DNA of 64,000 nt from Cellulomonas taurus (GCF_012931845.1 NZ_CP051884.1:1612001-1676000); one strand, 5' to 3'; shown: positions 31,097-41,016, counted from the first letter of the stretch. The notes: generated by a model not told the origin, from the letters alone. Numbers and translations: made by a program.

Positions 31097-32080
31097 GTGC
31101 GCCTGATCTTCGCCGGAACGCCCGCGGTGGCGCTCCCGTCCCTGGAAGCCCTGCTCGCCTCGCGGCACGAGGTGGTGGCGGTCATCACCCGACCCGCCGC
31201 CCCCGCCGGACGGGGCAAGAAGTTGCGGCCCAGCCCGGTCGCCGAGCGGGCCGAGGCCGAGGGCATCGAGGTGCTGACCCCGACCACGCCCCGGGACCTG
31301 GAGTTCCAGGCCCGGCTGCGTGACCTGGCGCCGGACGCGATCCCGGTGGTCGCCTACGGCGCGCTGGTGCCCGCCGACCTGCTCGCGCTGCCCGTCCACG
31401 GTTGGATCAACCTGCACTTCTCCGTGCTGCCCGCCTGGCGCGGGGCCGCGCCGGTGCAGTACGCCGTGATGGCCGGGGACGAGGTCACCGGTGCCAGCAC
31501 GTTCCTGCTGGAGAAGGGCCTGGACACCGGGCCGGTGTTCGGCACCCTGACCGAGACGATCCGGCCCCGGGACACCGCGGGTGACTTGCTGGAGCGGCTG
31601 TCGGTGGCCGGTGCGGAGCTGCTGGTGCGCACCCTGGACGCGATCGAGGACGGCATCGTCTCGCCGGTGCCGCAGCCGGGCGAGGGGATCAGCTTGGCAC
31701 CGACCCTGAGCGTGGCCGACGCCCGGGTCCGCTGGACGCATCCGGCGCTGGCGGTCGACCGGCGGATCCGTGGCTGCACCCCGGCGCCCGGCGCATGGAC
31801 CAGCCTGCCGGACGGTTCCCGCCTCGGCCTCGGCCCGGTCACGCCCGCGCCGGAGGTAACGGACCTCGCGGCCGGTGAGCTGCGCGTGGGGCGCCAGGAC
31901 GTGTGGGTCGGCACCGCGTCCCACGCCGTCCGGCTGGGCGAGGTGCGCCCGGCGGGGAAGAAGGCGATGAACGCGGCGGACTGGGCGCGGGGTGCCCGGC
32001 TGGGTGAGGGCGTGCTGCTCGGCATGCGGGAGAACGACGACGCGGCCGGACCCGGTGCGGGTGCGGAGGCGCAGGCGTGA
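31097..32080 (+). CDS. fmt: Methionyl-tRNA formyltransferase
   Basis: This 327-residue enzyme formylates initiator Met-tRNA from 10-formyl-THF. The N-terminal formyltransferase fold has the folate motif [15 protein letters not shown] (about 106-120), with the catalytic Asn-His region upstream in GWINLH. The C-terminal OB-like domain begins near 205. Peptide deformylase is not adjacent. It overlaps rsmB by 4 nt. Confidence 0.96.
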   Translation: MRLIFAGTPAVALPSLEALLASRHEVVAVITRPAAPAGRGKKLRPSPVAERAEAEGIEVLTPTTPRDLEFQARLRDLAPDAIPVVAYGALVPADLLALPVHGWINLHFSVLPAWRGAAPVQYAVMAGDEVTGASTFLLEKGLDTGPVFGTLTETIRPRDTAGDLLERLSVAGAELLVRTLDAIEDGIVSPVPQPGEGISLAPTLSVADARVRWTHPALAVDRRIRGCTPAPGAWTSLPDGSRLGLGPVTPAPEVTDLAAGELRVGRQDVWVGTASHAVRLGEVRPAGKKAMNAADWARGARLGEGVLLGMRENDDAAGPGAGAEAQA

Positions 32081-33579
32081 CCGGCCGCTCGGGTGGCGCC
32101 GGCGGGCAGCGCCGTTCCGGCGGTCAGGACGGACAGCGCCGGGGACCCCGGCAGTACACCGCCGCCGCCCCCTCCCAGCGACGTCGCAGCACTGACCCGG
32201 CCCGCGCCGTCGCCTACGACGTGCTGCGCACCGTGGCCGAGTCGGACGCGTACGCGAACCTCGTGCTGCCGCCGCTGTTGCGGGAGCGGAACATCACCGG
32301 CCGGGACGCGGGCTTCGCCACCGAACTCGCCTACGGCACCCTGCGACTGCGCGGACGCTACGACGCGGTGATCGAGCAGGCCGCCGGACGCGAGCCGTCG
32401 GCGATCGACGAGCCGGTGCTGGACGCGCTGCGGTTGGGTGCGCACCAGGTGCTCGGCATGCGGGTCCCGGCGCACGCGGCGGCCTCGGAGACCGTGGGTC
32501 TGGTGCGGGAGCGCTCGGGTGCCGGGGCTGCCCAGTTCGCCAACGCCGTGATGCGCCGGATCACCGAACGCGATCTGGACACGTGGCTGGAGCTGATCGG
32601 CGACGCGGCGGGGGAGGACGCCGTCGCCCGGTTGTCGGTGGTGGAGTCGCACCCGGCCTGGGTGACCCGGGCGCTGCGGGAGGCGCTGCTCGGTCACGGC
32701 CGGTCGGCGGACGAGCTGGCCGCGCTGCTGCACGCGGACAACGCCGCGCCCCGGGTGACCCTGGTGGCCCGCCCCGGTCTGGTGGAACGGGACGAGCTGC
32801 TGGCGCAGGCGGGCACGGCCGAGGCAGGTCGGTACGCCCCGACGGCGGTGACCCTGGCTGGGGGCGACCCGGCCGCGCTGCGTCTGATCCGATCCGGGCG
32901 CGCCGGAGTGCAGGACGAGGGCAGCCAGCTGGTGGCCCTCGCCCTGGCCGAGACGCCGATCGACGGGCCGGACGAGCGGTGGCTGGACCTGTGCGCCGGA
33001 CCCGGGGGCAAGGCGGCCCTGCTGGCGGCGCTGGCGGCCACCCGGGGTGCCCGCCTGGTCGCCAACGAGGTGCAGCCGCACCGTGCCCGGCTGGTCACCC
33101 AGGCGCTGACCGCCGTGCCGGCCGAGGCGGTCGATCAGGTGCGCACCGGTGACGGGCGTCAGGTCGGTGACGACGAGCCGGGTGGCTATGACCGGGTGCT
33201 GTTGGATGCGCCCTGCACCGGCCTGGGCGCGCTGCGTCGGCGCCCGGAGTCGCGGTGGCGGCGCACCCCGGCCGACCTGGCAGCGCTGACCGCCTTACAG
33301 CGGGAACTGCTGGTCAGCGCGCTGCGGGCGGTCAGGGTCGGCGGCGTGGTCGGCTACGTCACCTGCTCGCCGGTGCTGGCCGAGACCCGGCTCGCGGCGC
33401 TGGACGGTGTTCGGGCGGCGACCAAGGCCGGTCTGGAGGTCGAACGCCTGGACGCCCGGGCGGCCCTGCACCGGATCGCGCCGGAGCTGGACCTGCCGGA
33501 GCGGGACGACGCGCAGTTGTGGCCGCACGTGCACGGGACGGATGCGATGCACCTGACCCTGCTGCGCCGGGTGGGCTGA
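32077..33579 (+). CDS. rsmB: 16S rRNA (cytosine-967-C5)-methyltransferase RsmB
   Basis: This 500-residue protein has a basic, disordered N-terminus (1-40), a NusB-like RNA-binding domain (about 45-185) and a Rossmann methyltransferase domain. The SAM motif is [16 protein letters not shown] near 304, and the catalytic cysteine is in DAPCTGLG near 377; the second cysteine motif appears as TCSPVL near 430. It overlaps fmt as GTGA. Confidence 0.93.
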   Translation: MTGRSGGAGGQRRSGGQDGQRRGPRQYTAAAPSQRRRSTDPARAVAYDVLRTVAESDAYANLVLPPLLRERNITGRDAGFATELAYGTLRLRGRYDAVIEQAAGREPSAIDEPVLDALRLGAHQVLGMRVPAHAAASETVGLVRERSGAGAAQFANAVMRRITERDLDTWLELIGDAAGEDAVARLSVVESHPAWVTRALREALLGHGRSADELAALLHADNAAPRVTLVARPGLVERDELLAQAGTAEAGRYAPTAVTLAGGDPAALRLIRSGRAGVQDEGSQLVALALAETPIDGPDERWLDLCAGPGGKAALLAALAATRGARLVANEVQPHRARLVTQALTAVPAEAVDQVRTGDGRQVGDDEPGGYDRVLLDAPCTGLGALRRRPESRWRRTPADLAALTALQRELLVSALRAVRVGGVVGYVTCSPVLAETRLAALDGVRAATKAGLEVERLDARAALHRIAPELDLPERDDAQLWPHVHGTDAMHLTLLRRVG

Positions 33580-33627
33580 GCCGGTCCGCTGCAACCGGTG
33601 CGCTGAGCCAGGGCCCGCGAGGGTGGC

Positions 33628-33633
33628 TACCCT
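33628..33633 (+). promoter_or_regulatory. Putative -10 element for leaderless rpe
   Basis: TACCCT ends six bases before the rpe ATG, with no Shine-Dalgarno between; leaderless spacing. Confidence 0.5.
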
Positions 33634-33639
33634 GGCCGC

Positions 33640-34308
33640 ATGCGCGCCCTGATCAGTCCCAGCATCCTGTCCGCCGACTTCACCAACCTCGAGCGCGACC
33701 TGCACCGGATCGCCCGTGCCGACTACGCGCACGTGGACGTGATGGACAACCACTTCGTGCCGAACCTGACCATCGGGTTGCCGGTGGTGAAGCGGATCGC
33801 GGAGGTGTCGCCGGTGCCGATCGACGTGCACCTGATGATCGAGGACGCCGACCGCTGGGCGATCGAGTACGCCACGGCCGGTGCCGCGTCGGTGACCTTC
33901 CACGCCGAGGCGACCCAGGCGCCGGTGAAGCTGGCCCGTGAGCTGCGGGCCGCCGGTGTGCGCGCGTCGGTCGCGCTGCGTCCGGCCACCCCGGTGGAGC
34001 CGTTCATCGACCTGCTCGGCGAATTCGACATGGTGCTGGTGATGACGGTCGAGCCGGGCTTCGGCGGCCAGTCGTTCATCGACGGCACGCTGCCCAAGGT
34101 GCGCCGGCTGCGGGCGGCGATCGAGGAGCAGGGGCTGGACACCTGGATCCAGGTCGACGGCGGGGTGTCCCGGTCCACGGTGGCGACGGTGGCGCAGGCC
34201 GGGGCGAACATGCTGGTCGCCGGATCGGCCGTCTACGGAGCCGAGGACATCCCGGCGGAGATCGACACCCTGCGCGCGATGGCGGACGAGGCACTGGCCG
34301 CCCGCTGA
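33640..34308 (+). CDS. rpe: Ribulose-phosphate 3-epimerase
   Basis: This 222-residue TIM-barrel enzyme interconverts ribulose-5-phosphate and xylulose-5-phosphate. SPSILSADF at the start, [16 protein letters not shown] (Asp metal ligand), DVHLMI and [13 protein letters not shown] are all present, with the final IQVDGGVS Asp. Ribulose-5-phosphate is also a riboflavin precursor, which may explain its place next to the rib operon. Confidence 0.96.
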   Translation: MRALISPSILSADFTNLERDLHRIARADYAHVDVMDNHFVPNLTIGLPVVKRIAEVSPVPIDVHLMIEDADRWAIEYATAGAASVTFHAEATQAPVKLARELRAAGVRASVALRPATPVEPFIDLLGEFDMVLVMTVEPGFGGQSFIDGTLPKVRRLRAAIEEQGLDTWIQVDGGVSRSTVATVAQAGANMLVAGSAVYGAEDIPAEIDTLRAMADEALAAR

Positions 34309-34360
34309 GCCGGACCGCCGCGGGAACAGAACCGTGTGGCATCCTGTTCCGCAGTAACGA

Positions 34361-34502
34361 GCACGTGCTCCGGGGTCGGTGAAATTCCGAGCCGGCGGTG
34401 AAAGTCCGCGACCCGGGTCTGATCGAGGCAACTCGTGAGGATCCGGTTGATCCGGTGGAATTCCGGGACCGACGGTCAAAGTCCGGATGGGAGGAGTCGT
34501 GC
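34361..34502 (+). promoter_or_regulatory. FMN riboswitch (RFN element)
   Basis: The leader holds the conserved RFN blocks in order: GGGTCGGTGAAATTCCGA, GCCGGCGGTGAAAGTCCGCG, GGTGGAATTCCGGGACCGAC, then GGTCAAAGTCCGGATGGGAG. The closing stem P1 pairs GCACG (34361-34365) with CGTGC (34498-34502). FMN binding would reduce expression of the following ribD-ribE-ribBA-ribH-transporter operon. Confidence 0.95.
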
Positions 34503-34518
34503 CGGTGTACGCCCAGTG

Positions 34519-34544
34519 GGGCGTGCGCCGGGGCTGCGCACCCC
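34519..34544 (+). promoter_or_regulatory. Hairpin in the riboswitch expression platform
   Basis: GTGCGC (34523-34528) pairs with GCGCAC (34536-34541), extended by flanking G and C runs with one bulge. It lies between the aptamer and the ribD ribosome site (GGGAGG, 34582-34587). It may be the terminator or part of a translation switch; there is no T tract. Confidence 0.5.
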
Positions 34545-34592
34545 TGTGCGCCCGCCCGCCGACCCCGGAGCCAGACGGACCGGGAGGCACGG

Positions 34593-35648
34593 GTGGCCAC
34601 GATCAGCGACCAGGCGGCGATGACGCGCGCCGTGGAGCTCGCGTTGCGCGGACCCGCCGCCGGGCCGAACCCGCGGGTGGGCTGCGTGCTGCTGCGCGAC
34701 GGCGTGGTGATCGGCGAGGGCTGGCACCGAGGGGCCGGGACCGCGCATGCCGAGGTCGATGCGCTGTCCGGGCGGCAGCCGGTCCCAGGCGGCCGACCGG
34801 CGAACTCCGTCGACGCCCGCGGTGCCACCGCCGTCGTCACCCTCGAACCGTGCGCCCACACCGGACGCACCGGACCCTGCACCCAGGCGCTGATCGACGC
34901 CGGGGTCGCCCGGGTCGTGATCGCCGTCCCGGACCCGAACCCGGTCGCGGGCGGTGGCGCCGCCCTGCTGCGGGCCGCCGGCATCGAGGTGGTCGTCGGG
35001 GTGGGCGCCGAGCAGGTCGAGGCGATGCTGGAGCCGTGGCTGGTCGCCGTGCGGCGGGGCCAGCCGTTCGTCACCCTGAAGCTGGCCACCACCCTGGACG
35101 GTCGGGTCGCTGCCGCCGACGGCAGCAGTCGGTGGATCACCTCGCCGGAGTCCCGGGCCCACGCTCACGCGCTGCGAGCCGAGGTGGACGCGATCCTGGT
35201 CGGCACCGGCACCGCCCTGGCGGACCGCCCTGCACTGACCGCCCGCACCCCGGACGGTTCCCCGGCCGCGCACCAGCCGCTCCGCGTGGTGCTCGGCGAC
35301 CGGGCCGCACCGGGGGACTGGCTGCGGATCACCGGCCACGACCCGGCGGCCGCCCTGGCGGTGCTGGCCGAGCGCGAGGTCAGGCACGTCCTGGTCGAGG
35401 GCGGCCCCACCGTCTCGGCGGCGTTCCTGCGCGCGGGTCTGGTGGATCGGGTGCTGACCTACGTCGCGCCGGTGCTGCTCGGGGCCGGGCGGTCGGCGGT
35501 CGAGGACCTCGGGATCGGCACCCTGGCCGACGGACTGCGGCTGGCGACCGAGGACGTCCGTCGCCTGGGCCCGGACGTGCTGGTCAGCGCCCGGGTACGC
35601 CGCGAGGACGACGTGCGGGGACGACACGACAGCGAGGAGACGCACTGA
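34593..35648 (+). CDS. ribD: Bifunctional riboflavin deaminase/reductase RibD
   Basis: This 351-residue protein catalyses the second and third riboflavin steps. The deaminase half has the zinc motif AHAEVDAL and EPCAHTGRTGPC (about 50-100); the reductase half starts TLKLATTLDGRVA near 162 and has the NADPH segment VEGGPTVSAAF near 268. The GTG at 34593 follows GGGAGG at 5-base spacing; longer in-frame starts would run back into the riboswitch. One-base overlap with ribE. Confidence 0.95.
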   Translation: MATISDQAAMTRAVELALRGPAAGPNPRVGCVLLRDGVVIGEGWHRGAGTAHAEVDALSGRQPVPGGRPANSVDARGATAVVTLEPCAHTGRTGPCTQALIDAGVARVVIAVPDPNPVAGGGAALLRAAGIEVVVGVGAEQVEAMLEPWLVAVRRGQPFVTLKLATTLDGRVAAADGSSRWITSPESRAHAHALRAEVDAILVGTGTALADRPALTARTPDGSPAAHQPLRVVLGDRAAPGDWLRITGHDPAAALAVLAEREVRHVLVEGGPTVSAAFLRAGLVDRVLTYVAPVLLGAGRSAVEDLGIGTLADGLRLATEDVRRLGPDVLVSARVRREDDVRGRHDSEETH

Positions 35649-36274
35649 TGTTCACCGGGATCGTGGAGGAGGTCGGCGCGGTGCTGGCCTCGGCCGACGG
35701 ACGGCTGCTGATCCGTGGCCCGCTGGCCGCCTCGGACGCGGCGCACGGCGACTCGATCGCCGTCGACGGGGTCTGTCTGACCGTGACCGACCTGCCCGGC
35801 GACGGCAGCTTCGCCGTCGACGTGATGCCGGAGACCCTGCGGCGCACCGCCCTGGGTGCCCTGAGCGCCGGTGCCCCGGTGAACCTGGAGCGGTCCGTGC
35901 GGGCCGACACCCGGCTGGGCGGCCACGTGGTGCAGGGCCATGTCGACGGGGTCGGCGTGGTGCTGTCCCGCGATCCGGCCGATCGCTGGGACACGGTGCG
36001 GGTCGGTCTGGATCGGGCGCTGGCGCGGTTCGTGGCGGAGAAGGGCGCGATCACCGTGTCCGGGGTGTCGCTGACGGTGACCGCTGTCGGCGACGACTGG
36101 TTCGAGGTCGGGTTGATCCCCACCACCCTGGCCGCGACCACGCTGGGCACCCTCGCGGTCGGTGCGCCGGTGAATCTGGAGGTGGACGTGCTCGCCAAGT
36201 ACGTGGCCCGGCTGCTGGAGACCCGCCCGTCGGACGCCGGGTCGACGGACACCGGACGAACGGGGGAGCGGTGA
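35648..36274 (+). CDS. ribE: Riboflavin synthase alpha chain
   Basis: This 208-residue enzyme dismutates two 6,7-dimethyl-8-ribityllumazine molecules into riboflavin. MFTGIVEEVG is the conserved start and defines the ATG at 35648. Two lumazine-binding beta-barrel repeats are visible (about 1-95 and 96-190), each with a VxGVCLTVT-type or VSGVSLTVT motif and GGHVVQGHVD between them. One-base overlaps on both sides. Confidence 0.96.
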   Translation: MFTGIVEEVGAVLASADGRLLIRGPLAASDAAHGDSIAVDGVCLTVTDLPGDGSFAVDVMPETLRRTALGALSAGAPVNLERSVRADTRLGGHVVQGHVDGVGVVLSRDPADRWDTVRVGLDRALARFVAEKGAITVSGVSLTVTAVGDDWFEVGLIPTTLAATTLGTLAVGAPVNLEVDVLAKYVARLLETRPSDAGSTDTGRTGER

Positions 36275-37542
36275 TGAGCCGGGGGACGGTGGAGCAGGCA
36301 CTCGAGGCGCTGCGGGCCGGTCGACCGGTGCTGGTCGCCGACAACCCGGACCGGGAGAACGAGGCCGATGTCGTCCTGGCGGCCGAGTCGGCGACCGCCG
36401 AGTGGGTGGCCTGGACGATCCGGCACTCCTCGGGCTACCTGTGCGCCCCGATGACCGCCGAGCGTGCCGACGCGCTGAACCTGCCGCTGATGGTCCCGTC
36501 CAGCCAGGACCCGCGACGGACCGCCTACACCGTGACCGTGGACGCGGCGGTCGGCGTGACCACCGGCATCTCCGCCGCCGACCGCACCCGGACCCTGCGG
36601 GTGCTCGCTGATCCGCGCAGCGGCGCCGACGACCTGATCCGCCCGGGGCACGTGCTGCCGTTGCGCGCCGTTCCCGGCGGGGTGCTGCATCGGGCCGGGC
36701 ACACCGAGGCGGCGGTCGACCTCTGCCGACTGGCCGGGTTGACCCCGGTGGCCGCGATCGCCGAGCTGGTGCACGACGACGGGACGATGATGCGCCTGTC
36801 GGACACCCTCGCCCTGGCCGCCCGCGAAGACCTGGTGGTGCTGACCATCAGCGACCTGATCGCCTGGCGCACCGAGCACGGCGACCTGCCCGCGGCGGAG
36901 TCGCCGGTCGAGCAGCCCCGGGTGCACCGCAGCGCCGAGGCCGTGCTGCCGACCCGGCACGGTGACTTCCGGGTGATCGGCTACCGCGACCTGCGCACCG
37001 GCGCCGAGCACGTGGCCCTGGTCGCGGCCGGGGGATTGGCCGCGGCACCGGTGGTCCGGGTGCACTCGGAATGCCTGACCGGCGACGCCTTCGGCTCCAC
37101 CCGGTGCGACTGCGGCCCGCAGCTGGACGAGTCGCTGGCGATCGCCGCCGCCGAAGGGGGCGTGGTGGTCTACCTGCGGGGGCACGAGGGCCGCGGGATC
37201 GGGCTGCTCGGCAAGATCGCCGCCTACGCGTTGCAGGACGCCGGACGGGACACCGTGCAGGCGAACCTGGACCTGGGCTGGCCCGCCGACCGGCGCGAGT
37301 ACGGCGCCGCCGCCGCGATCCTGGCCGACCTGGGCGCCGATGACATCACGCTGCTGACCAACAACCCGGCCAAGGTCGCCGGGCTGACCGCGCACGGGCT
37401 CCGGGTCGCCGGGGTGCGCGGCATCGAGGTCGGCCGTACCCCGCAGAACGAGGCCTACCTGCGGACCAAGGCGCGGGCGATGGGGCACCTGCTGCCCGGC
37501 CTGGACCGAGCGCAGGACGAACTGATCGAGGAGAGGGACTGA
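36274..37542 (+). CDS. ribBA: Bifunctional RibBA: DHBP synthase / GTP cyclohydrolase II
   Basis: This 422-residue protein combines both riboflavin entry reactions. The RibB half (about 1-205) has DRENEADVV (26-34) and the [11 protein letters not shown] loop; the RibA half (about 215-420) has the zinc motif [20 protein letters not shown] near 264-284 and [12 protein letters not shown]. Both active sites look intact. The ATG at 36274 is preferred to a GTG three bases earlier because of spacing from GGGGGAG. Confidence 0.96.
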   Translation: MSRGTVEQALEALRAGRPVLVADNPDRENEADVVLAAESATAEWVAWTIRHSSGYLCAPMTAERADALNLPLMVPSSQDPRRTAYTVTVDAAVGVTTGISAADRTRTLRVLADPRSGADDLIRPGHVLPLRAVPGGVLHRAGHTEAAVDLCRLAGLTPVAAIAELVHDDGTMMRLSDTLALAAREDLVVLTISDLIAWRTEHGDLPAAESPVEQPRVHRSAEAVLPTRHGDFRVIGYRDLRTGAEHVALVAAGGLAAAPVVRVHSECLTGDAFGSTRCDCGPQLDESLAIAAAEGGVVVYLRGHEGRGIGLLGKIAAYALQDAGRDTVQANLDLGWPADRREYGAAAAILADLGADDITLLTNNPAKVAGLTAHGLRVAGVRGIEVGRTPQNEAYLRTKARAMGHLLPGLDRAQDELIEERD

Positions 37543-38009
37543 TGAGTGGTGCGGGTGCGCCGTCGCTGACGGTGAACGGCAAGGGTCTGCGCGTGGTGGT
37601 GGTCGCCGCGAGCTGGCACACCCAGGTGATGGACGGTCTGCTCGCCGGGGCACGCCGGGCGTTGGACGAGGCCGGGGTGACCCGGGTGACCGAGATCCGG
37701 GTCCCGGGCAGCTTCGAGCTGCCGGTCGCCGCCGCGCGGGCCGCTCGCTCCGGAGCCGACGCCGTGATCGCGCTCGGCGTGGTGATCCGCGGTGGCACGC
37801 CGCACTTCGACTACGTCTGCCAGGCGGCCACCAACGGGCTGACCGACGTGGCGGTGAGCACCGGGGTGCCGGTCGGCTTCGGGTTGCTCACCTGCGACGA
37901 CGAGGCGCAGGCGCTGGACCGGGCCGGACTGCCGGGCTCGCACGAGGACAAGGGCGCCGAAGCGGCGGAGGCGGCGATCGCCACCGTGGTCGCCCTGCGC
38001 GCGCTGTGA
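37542..38009 (+). CDS. ribH: 6,7-dimethyl-8-ribityllumazine synthase
   Basis: This 155-residue subunit condenses DHBP with the ribityl-aminouracil from RibD. VVVAASWH near the N-terminus, [11 protein letters not shown], the catalytic-region [14 protein letters not shown] (His near 88) and [13 protein letters not shown] are conserved. It overlaps ribBA by 1 nt and the transporter gene by 4 nt. Confidence 0.96.
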   Translation: MSGAGAPSLTVNGKGLRVVVVAASWHTQVMDGLLAGARRALDEAGVTRVTEIRVPGSFELPVAAARAARSGADAVIALGVVIRGGTPHFDYVCQAATNGLTDVAVSTGVPVGFGLLTCDDEAQALDRAGLPGSHEDKGAEAAEAAIATVVALRAL

Positions 38010-38695
38010 CCGGGGTGTTCGGCTGGCTGTTCGACGCCCAGCTGGTGATCGCCGGGCACGCGGTGCTCTGGCGCGAGGTGATCGGCAACCTGTTCGGCCT
38101 GGCCTCGGCACTCGGCGGGATGCGCCGCAAGGTGTGGGCCTGGCCGGTCGGGATCGTCGGCAACGTGCTGCTGTTCACCGTCTTCCTCGGTGGGGTGTTC
38201 CACACGCCGCAGGATCGCGACCTGTACGGCCAGGCAGGTCGGCAGGTGTTCTTCGTGGCGGTGGCGATCTACGGCTGGATCCGGTGGCGGCAGACCCAGC
38301 GGTCGGGCGCCGAGGGTGCCCCGGCGGTCGTCCCGCGCTGGGCGGGGGTGCGCGGCTGGGTGCATATCGTGCTGATCGGGGTGATCGGCACCGTCGTCTT
38401 CGCGCTGATCTTCCGTGCGCTCGGGTCGTGGGGGCCGTGGGCTGATGCCTGGATCTTCGTCGGGAGCTTCCTGGCGACCTACGGCATGGCCCGCGGCTGG
38501 ATCGAGTTCTGGCTGATCTGGATCGCGGTGGACGCGGTCGGGGTGCCGTTGCTGCTCTCAGCCGGGTACTACCCGTCGGCGGTCCTGTACCTGGTGTACG
38601 CCGGAGTGGTGATCACCGGCTTCGTGGTCTGGTGGCGAGCCCGGGGCGAGGGACAGCCGCAACAGGTCACGGCCGCGGGCGGTGTCGAGGGGTGA
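38006..38695 (+). CDS. PnuC-family transporter, likely riboflavin importer (RibM/PnuX)
   Basis: This 229-residue protein has about seven hydrophobic segments and PnuC-family landmarks ([44 protein letters not shown] with an aromatic WIRW). PnuC proteins move vitamins by facilitated diffusion and metabolic trapping. Because this gene overlaps ribH by 4 nt inside an FMN-riboswitch operon, riboflavin is the most likely substrate, as for RibM/PnuX in Corynebacterium and Streptomyces. Nicotinamide riboside remains possible from family membership alone. Confidence 0.85.
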   Translation: MTGVFGWLFDAQLVIAGHAVLWREVIGNLFGLASALGGMRRKVWAWPVGIVGNVLLFTVFLGGVFHTPQDRDLYGQAGRQVFFVAVAIYGWIRWRQTQRSGAEGAPAVVPRWAGVRGWVHIVLIGVIGTVVFALIFRALGSWGPWADAWIFVGSFLATYGMARGWIEFWLIWIAVDAVGVPLLLSAGYYPSAVLYLVYAGVVITGFVVWWRARGEGQPQQVTAAGGVEG

Positions 38696-38708
38696 GCGAC
38701 GAACCGTC

Positions 38709-38714
38709 TACTCT
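38709..38714 (+). promoter_or_regulatory. Putative -10 element for leaderless hisE
   Basis: TACTCT ends seven bases before the hisE GTG, with no ribosome site between; leaderless spacing. Confidence 0.5.
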
Positions 38715-38721
38715 GACTCGC

Positions 38722-38985
38722 GTGAAGACCTTCGACTCGCTGTTCGCAGAGCTGTCCGACAAGGCGATCACCCGGCCGGAGGGCTCGGGGACCGTGCGGG
38801 AGCTGGACGCCGGGGTCCATGCGATCGGCAAGAAGATCGTCGAGGAGGCCGCCGAGGTCTGGATGGCCGCCGAGCACGAGGGCGACGAGCGCACCGCGGA
38901 GGAGATCTCCCAGCTGCTCTACCACCTGCAGGTGCTGATGGTCGCCCAGGGGCTGACCCTCGACGACGTCTACGCCCACCTCTGA
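38722..38985 (+). CDS. hisE: Phosphoribosyl-ATP pyrophosphatase
   Basis: This 87-residue MazG-like all-helical enzyme hydrolyses PR-ATP to PR-AMP, the second histidine step. [13 protein letters not shown] and the metal-binding [19 protein letters not shown] segment are conserved. The GTG at 38722 gives the normal N-terminus; an upstream ATG would extend into the transporter gene. hisG follows 37 bases later. Confidence 0.93.
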   Translation: MKTFDSLFAELSDKAITRPEGSGTVRELDAGVHAIGKKIVEEAAEVWMAAEHEGDERTAEEISQLLYHLQVLMVAQGLTLDDVYAHL

Positions 38986-39022
38986 TCACCCCCGCCTGAC
39001 CGCACAGACAGGACACCCACCC

Positions 39023-39871
39023 GTGCTGAGGATCGCCGTCCCCAACAAGGGCTCGCTCTCCGAGCCCGCCGCCGCCATGCTGACCGAGGCGGGCTACCGC
39101 CAGCGCCGCGACTCCCGCGAACTGGTCCTGCCCGACCCGGACAACGGCGTCGAGTTCTTCTTCCTGCGTCCCCGTGACATCGCGGTGTACGTCGGCACCG
39201 GCACCGTCGACGTCGGGATCACCGGCCGCGACCTGCTTCTGGACTCCGCCTCGCCGGCCACCGAGCACCTGCAGCTCGGCTTCGCCCGGTCCACCTTCCG
39301 GTTCGCCACCCAGGCGGGCACCATGACCGACGTCCAGCAGGTCGCCGGTCGCCGGGTCGCCACCTCCTACCCGGTGCTGGTCGCCGACTACTTGCGCGGT
39401 CAGGGCGTCGAGCCCGCCGAGGTGGTCCGCCTCGACGGTGCCGTGGAGACCGCGATCCGGCTCGGCGTCGCCGACGTGATCGCCGATGTGGTCGAGACCG
39501 GCACCACCCTGCGCGCCGCCGGGCTGGAGGTGTTCGGCGAGCCGATCCTGAAGTCCGAGGCGGTGCTGATCCGCCGCACCGAGGGCACCGAGCCGGTCGG
39601 GCTGGATGTGCTGACCCGCCGGTTGCAGGGCGTGCTGACCGCCCGTGAGTACGTGCTGATGGACTACGACGTGCCGGTCTCCCTGGTCGACCAGGCGGTG
39701 GCCGTCACCCCGGGCCTGGAGTCGCCGACCGTGTCCCCGCTGCACAACGGCGAGTGGGCTGCCGTGCGGGCGATGGTGCGGCGCTCGGAGACCAACCGGG
39801 TGATGGACACCCTCTACGACCTGGGCGCCCGGGCGATCCTGGTCACCTCCATCCACGCCTGCCGGCTCTGA
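39023..39871 (+). CDS. hisG: ATP phosphoribosyltransferase, long form
   Basis: This 282-residue enzyme starts histidine synthesis from PRPP and [18 protein letters not shown] opens the catalytic part; the PRPP-binding [18 protein letters not shown] is near 150-168. A C-terminal ACT-like regulatory domain (from about 205) marks the long form that is feedback-inhibited by histidine without HisZ. Confidence 0.96.
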   Translation: MLRIAVPNKGSLSEPAAAMLTEAGYRQRRDSRELVLPDPDNGVEFFFLRPRDIAVYVGTGTVDVGITGRDLLLDSASPATEHLQLGFARSTFRFATQAGTMTDVQQVAGRRVATSYPVLVADYLRGQGVEPAEVVRLDGAVETAIRLGVADVIADVVETGTTLRAAGLEVFGEPILKSEAVLIRRTEGTEPVGLDVLTRRLQGVLTAREYVLMDYDVPVSLVDQAVAVTPGLESPTVSPLHNGEWAAVRAMVRRSETNRVMDTLYDLGARAILVTSIHACRL

Positions 39872-39881
39872 GGCCCGCGGT

Positions 39882-40478
39882 ATGACGGGCGACGTGGGTG
39901 GGCCGGGAGCTCCCGGCACCGGGGGCGTGCGGTCCGGCCCGGGTGCCGGCGGCTCGGGCATGGCCGGGTCCGGTGCCGGGGGCTCAGGTGCTGGCGGCCC
40001 GGGCACCGGTGGCGCGGCCGGGTCCGGTGCGGCTGGGCTGTCCGCGGTGTTCCGCCCTCGGGCCGCTCGCTGGGTCTCCGGCACCCTGGCCGCCCTGGTC
40101 GCGCTCGGCACCGCCCTGCTGCTGATCCTGCTGCCCGGCACCGGGCTGTCCGGCTACGGCGTGCTCGACCGGCTCGGGTTCGTGCTGCTCGGCATCGGGA
40201 TCGTCTGGTTCTGCTGGCGGCAGGCCACGGTGCGCGCCGTGCCGTCGGACAGCGGCCTGCGGGTGCGCAACCTGGCCACCACCCGGACCGTCGACTGGGC
40301 GAGCATCGTCTCGATCCGATTCGGTCAGGGGCGCCCCTGGGTGCAGCTCGACCTCGCCGACGGGGACACCCTCGCGGTGATGGGCATCCAGCGCGCCGAC
40401 GGTGACTACGCGGACGCCGAGGCCCGCCGCCTGGCGACCCTCGTCGCCACCCGCACCCGCACCCCCCGCGACGACTGA
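39882..40478 (+). CDS. PH-domain membrane protein with Gly-rich N-terminus
   Basis: This 198-residue protein has a Gly/Ala/Ser repeat region (about 4-53), two transmembrane helices (about 64-84 and 93-110) and a C-terminal PH-like domain (about 112-185) opening VRAVPSDSGLRVRNL. It resembles the membrane protein found near ribH in mycobacteria. The Gly-rich tail is encoded by imperfect direct repeats; a start after it (near residue 56) cannot be excluded. Function unknown. Confidence 0.7.
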   Translation: MTGDVGGPGAPGTGGVRSGPGAGGSGMAGSGAGGSGAGGPGTGGAAGSGAAGLSAVFRPRAARWVSGTLAALVALGTALLLILLPGTGLSGYGVLDRLGFVLLGIGIVWFCWRQATVRAVPSDSGLRVRNLATTRTVDWASIVSIRFGQGRPWVQLDLADGDTLAVMGIQRADGDYADAEARRLATLVATRTRTPRDD

Positions 40479-40542
40479 CCCGTCGCCTCAGCCCCCCCGG
40501 CGCGAAGCGGGGCGCGGACAGTGGCGCGGACGGACTGCGCGT

Positions 40543-40578
40543 GAGATCGCGACTACGCGCGAGATCGCGACTACGCGC
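40543..40578 (+). repeat. Tandem pair of an 18-bp repeat containing TCGCGA
   Basis: Two identical 18-bp units (40543-40560 and 40561-40578), each GAGATCGCGACTACGCGC, lie directly before the 20-bp repeat array. Each has a TCGCGA palindrome, and the ACGCGC end is mirrored by GCGCGT just upstream of the first copy. Confidence 0.85.
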
Positions 40579-40597
40579 CGGCTAGAGCCCGGCGAAG

Positions 40598-41016
40598 TGC
40601 CGACCTCGGGTGCAGAGTGCCGACCTCGGGCGCGGACTGCCGACCTCGGGCGCGGACTGCCGACCTCGGGGTGGGCGGGCAGCGAGGTCGTGTGTTCGCG
40701 CCGTTCGAGACCGGGCGAAGTGCCGACTTCGGGCGTGGACTGCCGACCTCGGGCGCGAACTGCCGACTTCGGGCGTCGACTGCCGACCTCGGGGTGGGCG
40801 GGCGGCGAGGTCGTGTGTTCGCGCCGTTCGAGACCGGGCGAAGTGCCGACTTCGGGCGTGGACTGCCGACTTCGGGCGTGGACTGCCGACCTCGGGGGCG
40901 GAGTGCCGACTTCGGGCGTGGACTGCCGACCTCGGGTGCGGAGTGCCGACTTCGGGCGTGGACTGCCGACCTCGGGTGCGGAGTGCCGACCTCGGGTGCG
41001 GAGTGCCGACTTCGGG
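40598..41016 (+). repeat. Array of about 17 tandem 20-bp repeats between convergent genes
   Basis: Units with consensus TGCCGACYTCGGGYGYGGAS begin at 40598, 40618, 40638, 40658, 40721, 40741, 40761, 40781, 40844 and then every 20 bp to 41004. After the 4th and 8th units a nearly identical 43-bp insert (shared TCGTGTGTTCGCGCCGTTCG core) interrupts the array, so there is also a higher-order 123-bp duplication. The third variable base alternates between C and T. The 584-bp gap (40479-41061) holds no convincing gene: a 20-bp unit shifts reading frame at every copy. No spacers of CRISPR type are present. Confidence 0.95.

Noticed and set aside
34323..34350. GGAACAG/CTGTTCC inverted repeat after rpe as a terminator
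   Set aside because: The stem is only 7 bp with a 14-base loop and lies where the promoter of the riboswitch operon is expected.
40598..41016. CRISPR array
   Set aside because: Repeats are directly adjacent without unique spacers, and there are no cas genes nearby.
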